From Streptomyces aquilus (GTDB taxonomy: Bacteria; Actinomycetota; Actinomycetes; Streptomycetales; Streptomycetaceae): a DNA stretch of 64,000 nucleotides. Numbering within the stretch: position 1 is the stretch's first letter; the number at the start of each line of letters is the position of its first letter. Location of the stretch: positions 1,488,001-1,552,000 of the forward strand of contig NZ_CP034463.1 in NCBI RefSeq assembly GCF_003955715.1. Reading direction: 5' to 3'. Positions 1 to 7,585 of the stretch are shown in pieces. The notes below the pieces were generated by a model. That model made no database searches and had not been told where the DNA came from. It saw nothing but the letters and a program-made list of their open reading frames with translations. Position numbers and translations under genes: made by a program.

Positions 1-872
1 GAACGATCCAGCAGTTCCTTGGGCAGCCGGGAGAACCGGGAGAGGTTCGGCGCCTGGATCCGCACCAGCGGCACGCCGTTGGTGGGCCGGACCGCGAGCC
101 GGGCGGCGGACACGTCGGCCAGCGTCGGGGCCAGCAGGAAGTCGACGCCCTGCGCGGCCGCCGTCCAGGACATCCGCCGCAGGACGAAGGCGTCGAGCTC
201 GGGCGCCGGGAGCACCACCATGGCGTTGACGCCCATGGCCCGCACGACGTCGTTCATGTCGTCGATGCCGCCGAGGACGGGAATCCCCAACTTGCGGATG
301 TCCGTGGCGTTCTCGGGGTCGGTCAGGCACACTCCGGCCAGTTGCAGCTCCTGTGCGCCGCCGCGACGCAGTACGCCGACCAGCTCCAGGATGCCGCGCG
401 AGGGTCCGACCAGCAGGGTCGTGCTGCGGTCCCGGCCGCGGGCCCAGCGCCTGAGCAGTCTGCGGCGCAGCAGGTGCCGGACCGGCAGGGCGATCAGGAC
501 AGCCGGTATCGCGGCCATGGTCATGTCATGGAGAAGGGCCGCATCGTGCGTGAACAGCCAGTACGCGGCCGCGGCCAGCGCCGGCAGTGCGACCGCGCCG
601 CGCAGCACCCTGCGGTACTCCTCGGTGCCCTGGCCCAGGGCACCGCGGTCGTAGGTGCGATGGGCGAGCATCGTCAGGATCCAGGTCGGAGGCAGCACGA
701 GGGCCACCGCCCAGCGGCCGTAGGCTCCGTGGATCACCAACGCCGCGGCAACGGCCGCGAGGCCGTCCGCGACCAGCAGAACGGTCCGGTACTTACGGTC
801 CCAGGGTCTTCGTCGAGCTACCGGACGTCTAAGTTCCGCATCCAAGTGCTCATGCGTGACCTCAATGGTCAT
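1..872 (-). CDS. Sugar transferase (exopolysaccharide priming glycosyltransferase family), N-terminal part; cut by the window edge
   Basis: The gene reads leftwards and leaves the window after about 290 codons, so only the N-terminal half is seen. After a basic start (MTIEVTHEHLDAEL) there are hydrophobic segments (around residues 32-75 and 100-130) typical of the multi-helix membrane domain of polyisoprenyl-phosphate sugar-1-phosphate transferases. A Rossmann-like CoA-binding domain follows (TTLLVGPSRG near residue 150, then GIPVLGGIDD). The catalytic bacterial sugar-transferase domain would lie beyond position 1. Such enzymes load the first sugar onto undecaprenyl phosphate at the membrane to start polysaccharide synthesis. 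The ATG at 872 is the first in-frame start after a long non-coding stretch. The divergent GT2 gene supports a polysaccharide role. Family fairly sure; sugar specificity unknown. Confidence 0.8.
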   Translation of the reverse strand, partial: MTIEVTHEHLDAELRRPVARRRPWDRKYRTVLLVADGLAAVAAALVIHGAYGRWAVALVLPPTWILTMLAHRTYDRGALGQGTEEYRRVLRGAVALPALAAAAYWLFTHDAALLHDMTMAAIPAVLIALPVRHLLRRRLLRRWARGRDRSTTLLVGPSRGILELVGVLRRGGAQELQLAGVCLTDPENATDIRKLGIPVLGGIDDMNDVVRAMGVNAMVVLPAPELDAFVLRRMSWTAAAQGVDFLLAPTLADVSAARLAVRPTNGVPLVRIQAPNLSRFSRLPKELLDR

Positions 873-1237
873 GGCCCCCCACCACAGGCGCAGCTACCCC
901 TGGCCGCAAGAGATCAGGACATACCGTCGCACGTCCGCGGCAGGGCTGGATCAGTGCCGTCGTGTCTCCTCCACACAGCGGCACCGGAATCAAGAAAGCA
1001 GAGCCGAGAAGCAATCAAGAAGGACTGCGACGGTTCCCCAACCGCCTCATGCCCTTTGCAAGTTGGTCAATGAGAGTTTCCCATCCGGTTACCGAGGCCG
1101 CGCCTTGGCATGCCTTCAGAGGCAAATCCCCTCCCTCACCAGCCTGGCGGCTCTCAATCTAGAGCATTGACCACAGCCACGGGAACAGTTGGACGAAACA
1201 CACATCGCATTCGCGACACCGGCGTCATACTGCCCAG
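873..1237. promoter_or_regulatory. Divergent intergenic region between sugar transferase and GT2 gene
   Basis: No coding region is convincing in these 365 bases. The stretch is clearly less GC-rich than its flanks and must hold promoters for the two divergent genes. Just before the GTG at 1238 there is no Shine-Dalgarno sequence, but a -10-like hexamer CATACT lies at 1226-1231. That places the likely transcription start at or next to the GTG, so the GT2 mRNA may be leaderless. No good -35 box is seen at the expected spacing. Confidence 0.4.
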
Positions 1238-2086
1238 GTGACGAGCATCGTGATCCCGGCTCACAACGAGGAGCGCGTCATCGGCCGGCTCCTCGATTCG
1301 CTGCTGGACGACCCCGCGGAGGACCGCCCGGACATCGTCGTCGTGTGCAACGGCTGCACCGACGACACGGCCCGGATCGCATCCGAACGCGGCCCGCGCG
1401 TAACCGTGGTGGAGATCCCGGTCCCCTCCAAGCACGCGGCGCTGCGCGCGGGCGACGAGCACGCGCTCGGCTTCCCCCGGATCTACGTGGACGCCGACGT
1501 CGTCCTCACGGGCGCGGACGTACGAGCGCTCGCCGAGCCCCTGGCCGACGGCGCCTCGGGTGTTCTCGCCACCGCCCCCGAACGTCACCTCCCGCTGGCC
1601 GGCTGCGCCTGGCGGGTGCGCGCCTACTACCGGGTGTGGCAACGCCTCCCGGCGGTGCGCGAGGGCCTGTTCGGGCGGGGTGTCATCGCGGTCTCCAAGG
1701 AGGGGCACGCCCGGATCGCCGCCCTGCCCCCGCTGATGGCGGACGACCTGGCGGCGTCCCTGGCGTTCACCGCCGAGGAGCGGCGCGTGGTCGCCGGGGC
1801 GCGGGTCGTGGTCCATCCGCCGCGCACCTGGCGGGACTTGATCAAACGGCGGATCCGGGCCATGGTCTCCACGGCACAGGTCGAGGAGCATCGCGGGCCG
1901 GAGGAGGCCTCGGCCCGCACCAGCACGGCGGACCTCAAGGCCATGCTCCGCGCGGAGCCGACCCTGATCACGAGTGTCGTCGTCTTCGCCGCGGCGGCGG
2001 TCGTCGCCCGGCGACAGGCCCAGAAGGCCATCCGAGCACGGGACTTCGACACCTGGCTGCGGGACGACAGCAGTCGGCAGAACTGA
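1238..2086 (+). CDS. Family 2 glycosyltransferase (GT-A fold)
   Basis: The 282-residue protein begins directly with the nucleotide-sugar-binding strand (TSIVIPAHNEE), followed by CNGCTDDT and the metal-binding DxD-like motif VDADV near residue 87. This order is typical of GT2 inverting glycosyltransferases. It is short, with one weak hydrophobic segment near the C-terminus (TLITSVVVFAAAAVVA), so it may be peripherally membrane-bound. GTG 1238 is chosen because the GT2 fold starts right there and any upstream extension would be unsupported. It is followed after 25 bases by the MFS gene on the same strand. Sugar donor and acceptor cannot be inferred, but the neighbouring sugar transferase suggests polysaccharide synthesis. 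Confidence 0.8.
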   Translation: MTSIVIPAHNEERVIGRLLDSLLDDPAEDRPDIVVVCNGCTDDTARIASERGPRVTVVEIPVPSKHAALRAGDEHALGFPRIYVDADVVLTGADVRALAEPLADGASGVLATAPERHLPLAGCAWRVRAYYRVWQRLPAVREGLFGRGVIAVSKEGHARIAALPPLMADDLAASLAFTAEERRVVAGARVVVHPPRTWRDLIKRRIRAMVSTAQVEEHRGPEEASARTSTADLKAMLRAEPTLITSVVVFAAAAVVARRQAQKAIRARDFDTWLRDDSSRQN

Positions 2087-2111
2087 ACGCGGCGCACCAG
2101 GAGTCCTGATC

Positions 2112-3377
2112 ATGTACCTCACCGACCGCTCCGCCACGCCGGAGGCGGACGCCACTCCGGACCGAAGACGCGGCCCGGGGCCCAAGGTCGCCCCGGTCGT
2201 GCTCGTGCTGGGCACGGTCAGCCTGATCACCGACGTCTCCGCGGAGATGGTCACCGCCGTCCTCCCGCTGTACCTCGTGACCACGCTCGGCTTCAGCCCC
2301 CTGGGCTTCGGTGCCCTCGACGGCGTCTACAACGGCGTCAGCGCCCTGGTCCAGCTCACCGGCGGCCACCTCGCCGACCGGATCCGCAACCACAAGCTGC
2401 TGGCCGGGCTCGGCTACGGCCTGTCCGCGCTGTGCAAGCCGCTGCTCCTGCTCGCCGGCAGCATCGGCGCCCTCGGCACCGTCCTGGCCCTGGACCGCAC
2501 CGGCAAGGGGCTGCGCACCGCCCCGCGCGACGCGATGATCTCCCTGTCCACACCGGTCGAGCGGCAGGGTCGGGCCTTCGGTGTGCACCGGGCGATGGAC
2601 ACCACCGGCGCGATGCTCGGCCCGCTGGCCGCCTTCTTCATCCTGCGGGCCGCGGCCGACGGCTACGACGCCGTGTTCGGCGTCAGCGCGTGCGTCGCCG
2701 TGCTCGGCGTGGTCGTCCTCCTGCTGTTCGTGCCCGGCAAGCGGCGCGACACGCCGGACGGTGCCGGGGCCGAGCCGAGGCCGCCCGTCCGGGTCGGGGA
2801 GGCCCTCGCCCTGCTGCGGCTGCCCCGGCTGCGGGCGCTCGCGGGCTGTGCCGCGCTGCTCGGTCTGACCACCGTGAGCGACGCGTTCGTCTATCTGCTG
2901 CTCCAGCGCCGGGCGGGGGTCGGCGAGGAGTGGTTCACGCTGCTGCCGCTGGGCACCGCGGTGGTGTTCCTGCTGCTGGCCGTGCCGCTCGGCGCGCTGG
3001 CCGACCGGATCGGGCGGCGCACGGTGTTCCTCGCCGGCCACGTCGGCCTGCTCACCGCGTACGCCCTGCTGCTGTGGGCGCCGGACACCCCGCTGCTGGT
3101 ACCCGCGGTGCTCGCCCTGCACGGCTCGTTCTACGCGGCCACCGACGGCGTGCTGCCGGCCGCGCTGGCCGGGGTCGTGCCCGAGCATCTGCGCGCCAGC
3201 GGCCTCGCCATCGTCGGCACCAGCCAGGCGCTGGCCCGGTTCTGCTGCTCGCTCGCCTTCGGCGCCGCCTGGACCATGTGGGGCGACGGCACGGCACTCG
3301 CCGGCTCGGCGATCGGCCTGCTGTGCTGCGCGGCGGTCGCGGGCGTGGTGCTACGACCGTCCGGCGGGCCGCGATGA
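2112..3377 (+). CDS. MFS transporter
   Basis: A 421-residue integral membrane protein with about twelve hydrophobic segments. The MFS signature loop between TM2 and TM3 (GGHLADRIRNHK) recurs in the second half (LGALADRIGRRT), reflecting the internal duplication of the fold. ATG 2112 is chosen because AGGAG lies at 2099-2103 and the first helix begins about 30 residues later. It probably exports or imports a small molecule by proton coupling. The closest-looking group is drug/sugar-type exporters, but no substrate can be inferred. Its stop codon lies inside the first copy of a 59-bp tandem repeat, so the C-terminal residues may differ from relatives. Confidence 0.85.
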   Translation: MYLTDRSATPEADATPDRRRGPGPKVAPVVLVLGTVSLITDVSAEMVTAVLPLYLVTTLGFSPLGFGALDGVYNGVSALVQLTGGHLADRIRNHKLLAGLGYGLSALCKPLLLLAGSIGALGTVLALDRTGKGLRTAPRDAMISLSTPVERQGRAFGVHRAMDTTGAMLGPLAAFFILRAAADGYDAVFGVSACVAVLGVVVLLLFVPGKRRDTPDGAGAEPRPPVRVGEALALLRLPRLRALAGCAALLGLTTVSDAFVYLLLQRRAGVGEEWFTLLPLGTAVVFLLLAVPLGALADRIGRRTVFLAGHVGLLTAYALLLWAPDTPLLVPAVLALHGSFYAATDGVLPAALAGVVPEHLRASGLAIVGTSQALARFCCSLAFGAAWTMWGDGTALAGSAIGLLCCAAVAGVVLRPSGGPR

Positions 3378-3462
3378 CCGGCGCACCGCCCTCCGGCACC
3401 AGCGTGGTGCTACGACCGCCGGGCGAGCCGCGATGACCGGCACAGCGCCCCCGGGCACCAGC
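3345..3462. repeat. 59-bp imperfect tandem duplication spanning the MFS stop codon
   Basis: Copy 1 (3345-3403) and copy 2 (3404-3462) both begin GTGGTGCTACGACCG and both contain CGCGATGACCGGC, with a handful of differences. Copy 1 encodes the end of the MFS transporter. Each copy carries an ATGA that can act as a coupled stop/start. Confidence 0.9.
3374..3436 (+). CDS. Possible 20-codon coupling peptide created by the tandem duplication
   Basis: ATG 3374 overlaps the MFS stop as ATGA. The frame runs 20 codons (MTGAPPSGTS at the start) and stops at 3434-3436, again as ATGA overlapping a second ATG at 3433 that is in frame with the TolB-like gene. The peptide has no recognisable feature. It may only pass ribosomes from one gene to the next, or may be untranslated. 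It exists because a 59-bp repeat length is not a multiple of three. Confidence 0.25.
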   Translation: MTGAPPSGTSVVLRPPGEPR

Positions 3463-3492
3463 ACAGAACCGACAACCGCCGCAAGGAACCCC

Positions 3493-4515
3493 ATGACTTC
3501 GCTCCGCCGCCGCCTGCTCATCCTCGTCGCGGCGGTCGTCCTGCTCGCGGGTCTGGCGACCGGCCTGGTCCTGCACGCCGCCGACCGCGCCGACGAGGCG
3601 AACCGGCCCCAGGCCGGCGGACCCGCCGTCAGCTCAGGGAAGCTGACGCTCGACCGCAAGAATCTCCTGACCTTCGTCAACGCGGCCGCCGGCCCGCACC
3701 GCACGGCCGTCGCCTCGGTGCCGTCCGCCGACCCCGGCGCCGGCCGGACCGCGTCCGACCTCAAGTGCGCCCGCTTCTACGCGGCGGCGGGCACGGGCAT
3801 CTGCCTCCAGTCCGACACCGGCGTCCTCAAGCAGAGCAACCGCGCCCTGCTCCTGGACGCCGAGCTGCGCACCGTACGGACCTTCCCGCTCGCGGGCATC
3901 CCGAGCCGGGCCCGGGTCTCGCCGAGCGGCCGCTTCGTCGCCTGGACGGTGTTCGTCTCCGGCGAGTCGTACGCGTCCGCCTTCTTCTCCACCCGCACCT
4001 CGCTCCTCGACACCCGCACGATGAAGCTGGTCCCCAGCCTGGAGACCTTCTCGATCACCCTGGACGGGAAGCCGTACAAGGCGGCGGACGTCAACTTCTG
4101 GGGCGTCACCTTCGCCTCCGACGACGACACCTTCTACGCCACCCTGAACACCGCCGACAAGACGTATCTGGTGCGGGGTTCGATCTCGGGGAAGTCGGTG
4201 ACCACGCTCGTCGAGAACGTGGAGTGCCCCTCCCTCTCCCCCGACGGGACCCGCGTCGCCTTCAAGAAGCGGGTGCTGTCGCGCACCGACCTCTGGCGTG
4301 AATACGTCCTCGATCTGCGCACCCTGCGCGAGACCCCGCTCGCCGAACGCCACAGCGTCGACGACCAGGCCACCTGGCTCGACGACGACACCGTCGCCTA
4401 CGCCCTGCCCACCGAGGGCAAGGTCGGCAGCACGGATCTGTGGAGCGTGCCCGCCGACGGCAAGGGAACGCCGCGCCTGCTGATCGCGGGGGCGTCGTCC
4501 CCGGCTCCGCTGTAG
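3493..4515 (+). CDS. Membrane-anchored TolB/WD40-like beta-propeller protein
   Basis: The 340-residue protein starts with a basic stretch and one hydrophobic segment (LLILVAAVVLLAGLATGLVL, residues about 8-27), a signal anchor or uncleaved signal peptide. The rest is extracytoplasmic and rich in short beta strands with TolB-like signatures (ARVSPSGRFVAW, PSLSPDGTRVAFK), consistent with a partial or six-bladed propeller. ATG 3493 is preferred to ATG 3433 because AAGGA lies at 3483-3487 and the signal anchor follows at the right distance. Such proteins usually bind partners or polysaccharide. Being last in the GT2-MFS group, it may belong to the same surface-polymer pathway. No enzymatic motif is visible. 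Confidence 0.65.
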   Translation: MTSLRRRLLILVAAVVLLAGLATGLVLHAADRADEANRPQAGGPAVSSGKLTLDRKNLLTFVNAAAGPHRTAVASVPSADPGAGRTASDLKCARFYAAAGTGICLQSDTGVLKQSNRALLLDAELRTVRTFPLAGIPSRARVSPSGRFVAWTVFVSGESYASAFFSTRTSLLDTRTMKLVPSLETFSITLDGKPYKAADVNFWGVTFASDDDTFYATLNTADKTYLVRGSISGKSVTTLVENVECPSLSPDGTRVAFKKRVLSRTDLWREYVLDLRTLRETPLAERHSVDDQATWLDDDTVAYALPTEGKVGSTDLWSVPADGKGTPRLLIAGASSPAPL

Positions 4516-4577
4516 GGCGTGCGTGGTCAGCCGGGTGGCGTGGCAGGTCCGGGTCCTCGGCGGTGAAGTGAACTCGT

Positions 4578-4606
4578 AAAAAGGCAGGGTCCCCTGACAG
4601 TGCCTG
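4578..4606 (-). terminator. Rho-independent terminator of the contractile injection operon
   Basis: Read on the minus strand, AGGCA ... TGCCT enclose an inner GGG/CCC pairing (4585-4596) and run directly into TTTTT (complement of 4578-4582), just after the stop of the last operon gene. The stem is modest with an internal bulge, but a T-run is rare in this GC context. Confidence 0.6.
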
Positions 4607-4608
4607 GG

Positions 4609-5487
4609 TCAGTCGAAGGTGACGTCGTAGCCGCCTGCCGGGCCGGGGACGTCGAACTCCCGTATCCGTTCGCCGAGGCCGGTCACGCGGGCCCGGCAGC
4701 GGTAGCGGCCGGCCGCGAGGCGGTCGACGACGAAGCGGCCCTCAGGGGTGGTGCGGGTGGTGTGGACCGGGTCGCCGGACGTGGTCTCCACCCTCACCCA
4801 GGCACCCGGGATCGGGGTGCCGTCCGCGGTCAGCACGGTCCCGCCGATCCGGATCAGCGCCTCGCCGCCGACGGTGGTGCGGAGCGTCTGGGTGGTGACC
4901 AGGGGGCCGACCTCCTCGACGCGGGGAGCCACCGGCACGGTCACCGTCAGGTGGATGCCGGGACGCCACGGCTGGCGGCCGCCCATCGTGCCCCAGAACT
5001 CGGCGTACTTGGGAAAGCCGTCGGCAGGGAGCACGGAGGTGGGCAGGGTGGCGTCGGCGAGCAGCGGGGGGAAGGCGACGGGCAGCTTTCCGGGACCGTA
5101 GATCTCGGCGGGGACGAGCGGCTCGGCGGCGAGCAGGACGGCGGCGGCACGGTAGAGCAGGGCGTGTTCGTCGACGGTCGGCTCGACGGCCTGGTTCGGC
5201 GTGGCCGGGCTCCAGGCGGTGATCAGGTAGTGCAGGTCGACCCGGCGCGAGGAGAGTTGGCTGACGGTGATGCCCGCGAGCTGGGTGCGGGCGCGTTCGT
5301 TGGTGCGCAGCTGCCGGTTCTCCCGGAGCTCCACCAGATACACGTTCAGCGCGAGCCCCGAGAGGTTGCCGACGAACGTACGCCAGTTCTCGTCCGGCGG
5401 CTCGAACCGCACCTGCGCCTTGTCGGCCAGCCCGTCGACCCGGGCGACCAGGAGGTCCCGCAGCATACGGTCGATGTGCTCGATCAC
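4609..5487 (-). CDS. DUF4255 family CIS tail-terminator protein (Pvc16/Afp16-like) with C-terminal Ig-like domain
   Basis: Residues 1 to about 190 match the DUF4255 family (MIEHIDRMLRDLL, then NLSGLALNVYLVELRENR and a HYLITAW motif). In Pvc/Afp particles this protein is thought to cap the end of the tube and sheath. Residues about 200-292 form an extra beta-rich module (GGEALIRIGGTVLTADGTPI, then GRFVVDRLAAGRYRCRARV) resembling carboxypeptidase-regulatory or Ig-like domains. The GTG start at 5487 has a GAGGG ribosome-binding site and lies 10 bases after the effector gene's stop. It is the last gene of the CIS operon and is followed by a terminator. DUF4255 assignment is strong; the role of the extra module is unknown. 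Confidence 0.8.
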   Translation of the reverse strand: MIEHIDRMLRDLLVARVDGLADKAQVRFEPPDENWRTFVGNLSGLALNVYLVELRENRQLRTNERARTQLAGITVSQLSSRRVDLHYLITAWSPATPNQAVEPTVDEHALLYRAAAVLLAAEPLVPAEIYGPGKLPVAFPPLLADATLPTSVLPADGFPKYAEFWGTMGGRQPWRPGIHLTVTVPVAPRVEEVGPLVTTQTLRTTVGGEALIRIGGTVLTADGTPIPGAWVRVETTSGDPVHTTRTTPEGRFVVDRLAAGRYRCRARVTGLGERIREFDVPGPAGGYDVTFD

Positions 5488-5497
5488 GGCGGCTCCC

Positions 5498-7585
5498 TCA
5501 GTGCGACGCGATGAACCGCTGGCTGTAGATCAGTCGGGGTGCGCCGCCGTCGTTGACGAACACCCGGTACTCGACGGTGCTGGGAACCCGGCCGGGGCCC
5601 GCGTAGTCGGTGTAGGTCTGGAGGTAGAAGCGCCGGCCCGCCTTCGTCTCCTGGGCCAGGACGCCTTCCAGAGCCTTGACCGGCCCCTGGTTGAGCTCAC
5701 TCGGCTGCGGCGTCAGGTTGAAATGGCGCCCGTCGCCACCGAACTGCCTGCCGAGGCCGTGCGCCTGATCCGTGCCACTCGCCTTGCCCCCCATCCGCCA
5801 GGCACCCAGTTCCTGATCGGCGTGCCGCGTGCCCTTGGTGGTCCGCAGCCAGCCCTCGGCCAGCAGCGGACGGCCGTGCTGGTCGAGCACATGGTGGTGC
5901 GGACCGCCGAGGTCGCCGAAGAACCGCGGCTCCGGGTCGAGACGGGGGTGGAAGCCGTCCTCGGCTCCGACCCGCTCGACGACGGGCCGAGGATGCGCGC
6001 CTCCCCCGCTGGTCGCGGCGGGCTTCTTCTTGGGTGGGGCGGTGGTCTTCGGGGTGGGCGCGGTCTTCTTCGACGTCGGTTTCGTCGTCTTCTTCGGAGT
6101 GGGCGCGGTCTTCTTCGACGTCGGTTTCGTCGTCTTCTTCGGGGTTGACGTGGTCTTCTTCGGCGTCGGTTTCGTCGTCGTCTTCTTCAGGGTGGGCGCG
6201 CTCTTCTTTGCGGCTGGACCCTTCTTGGGGGCCGCGGTGGACTTGGGCGGCGGGGCGGCTGTGTGTGCGACCGGCGGTTCGGCGGCCGAGGGCTTGGGAG
6301 CCGGGTGTGATTCCGGGGCCGTCGGGTGTGGTTCGGGGGTGGGCGAATTCGGTGCCGGATGCGGTTCTGGCGCCGTCGGCGTCGGGGCATGCGGCGGGTC
6401 CGGGGCGGCGGCTGCCTCCGCGGCGTGCTTCTCCAGCGTCGTCACGGCTGTCTTGGCGGCCTTCTTGTCGACGAAGCCGAGGAGTTCGAGGAGGAAGGTC
6501 CTGAGGCGTTCGAGGAGTTCGAAGAACGGCTTGAGGACGGGTTCGAGCCACTGCATGGGCTTGCTCAGCAGGGCGGCGATGAGGTCCTCGATCACCTTGA
6601 TACCGGCGCCGACCTTCTCGGCGACATTGCCCACGCGGGCCAACAGGCCGCCCAGCTTGCCGAGTTCGGCGCCGATCGCGGCGACCGCCTCACCCGCTCC
6701 GAAGCTGAAGACGAGGAGCAGCGTGTTGCTGACGACCGCGCCGACGTCGTAGCCGATGTTGTAACCGATCCTGGACCACTGCGTGTTGGTGAGCTTCTTG
6801 CGGTTCTCGACGGCCCAGCGCTCCAGTCGACCGGCGTAGCCGGCGGGAGGTTCGGCGGGGCGGGCGGGCTGCTCCTCCTCCTTGCCGGAGAAGTGGAGGA
6901 TCATGGCGTGGGCGGCGTGGCCGCCGATCTGGCCGGCCTTCGCCTCCAGCCCTCTCATCACCTGGTCCGGCAACTCGATCGCGTGCTTGAGGAGTTCGAG
7001 CGCGCTGAGGTTCTTGCCCGTGTCCTTCAGGAAGGTCCGGAAGTCGTTTCCCAGCGCGCGGGCCTTGGCGATCAGTTCCTCGGGGTGTTCCCACGCCGCA
7101 CGGCCCAGGTCCTCCGCCATTTTGTTCAGTTCCTCGGCCAGTACGACGATCCCGAACAGGTCGGTCACCGGGCTGATGAAGCCCAGGATCGAACCGGCCT
7201 CGTAGGCGAGGACGAAGTCCCGGAGGTTGCGAGGGGTGGCCAGCTCCTTGACGCCCGCTGCCAGATCCGCCAGGGAAACCTCGTGCGCCAGGGTGGACAC
7301 GAAGCCGTAGACGGCCGCCCCGGTGACGCGCAGGGTCGGCCCTCCGGGCAGCTGTGAGATGACGGCGTCGGTGGCCATGCGCACCAACTGGCCCTTGAGC
7401 CCGGTCGGTTCCGGAGACTGGACGGCTGCCACAGTCTCGTGTGTCGCCTGGTTGCCCGCCGCCCGCTGGGAGTCCAGGAGACCACCGGGGCCGGACGGCG
7501 CCTTGGCGGCCTCGGTCGTCGGGCCGCTCGTGGTGGCGGTCGCCGACTTCGCGGGGAGCCGCGTCCTCACCGTCGCGTCAGCCAT
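5498..7585 (-). CDS. Putative CIS effector with C-terminal HNH-like DNA/RNA non-specific endonuclease domain
   Basis: 695 residues in a polymorphic-toxin-like layout. The N-terminus is disordered and contains SQRAAGNQA (39-47), reminiscent of the QRxAGNxAV motif common in eCIS-associated proteins. Residues 65-390 are helical with hydrophobic stretches (about 135-150, 280-305). Residues 391-530 are a Pro/Lys/Thr-rich linker whose last part is a 15-residue repeat. The C-terminal domain (about 530-695) carries TDQAHG (605-610), RQFGG (613-617), NLTPQ (623-627) and LNQG (631-634), matching the pattern of the Endonuclease_NS_2 type toxin nuclease, with H609 the likely catalytic residue. It lies between the AAA+ and terminator genes, where Pvc/Afp operons often carry cargo or the tape measure. 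No immunity gene is adjacent. The start overlaps the AAA+ stop by 8 bases. A role as tape measure cannot be excluded. Confidence 0.65.
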   Translation of the reverse strand: MADATVRTRLPAKSATATTSGPTTEAAKAPSGPGGLLDSQRAAGNQATHETVAAVQSPEPTGLKGQLVRMATDAVISQLPGGPTLRVTGAAVYGFVSTLAHEVSLADLAAGVKELATPRNLRDFVLAYEAGSILGFISPVTDLFGIVVLAEELNKMAEDLGRAAWEHPEELIAKARALGNDFRTFLKDTGKNLSALELLKHAIELPDQVMRGLEAKAGQIGGHAAHAMILHFSGKEEEQPARPAEPPAGYAGRLERWAVENRKKLTNTQWSRIGYNIGYDVGAVVSNTLLLVFSFGAGEAVAAIGAELGKLGGLLARVGNVAEKVGAGIKVIEDLIAALLSKPMQWLEPVLKPFFELLERLRTFLLELLGFVDKKAAKTAVTTLEKHAAEAAAAPDPPHAPTPTAPEPHPAPNSPTPEPHPTAPESHPAPKPSAAEPPVAHTAAPPPKSTAAPKKGPAAKKSAPTLKKTTTKPTPKKTTSTPKKTTKPTSKKTAPTPKKTTKPTSKKTAPTPKTTAPPKKKPAATSGGGAHPRPVVERVGAEDGFHPRLDPEPRFFGDLGGPHHHVLDQHGRPLLAEGWLRTTKGTRHADQELGAWRMGGKASGTDQAHGLGRQFGGDGRHFNLTPQPSELNQGPVKALEGVLAQETKAGRRFYLQTYTDYAGPGRVPSTVEYRVFVNDGGAPRLIYSQRFIASH
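6056..6190 (-). repeat. 45-bp tandem repeat, three copies, inside the effector gene
   Basis: Copies at 6056-6100 and 6101-6145 are nearly identical and 6146-6190 is diverged. Each unit encodes 15 residues rich in Lys, Thr and Pro (KKTTKPTSKKTAPTP type), giving a strongly basic, extended linker at residues about 466-510. Confidence 0.9.

Noticed and set aside
1154..2284. Minus-strand open frame opposite the GT2 gene
   Set aside because: No family signature; composition of a shadow frame. The plus-strand GT2 motifs are clear.
6056..6190. Regular repeats considered as a CRISPR array
   Set aside because: Contiguous 45-bp units without spacers, in frame and coding for a Lys/Thr/Pro linker.
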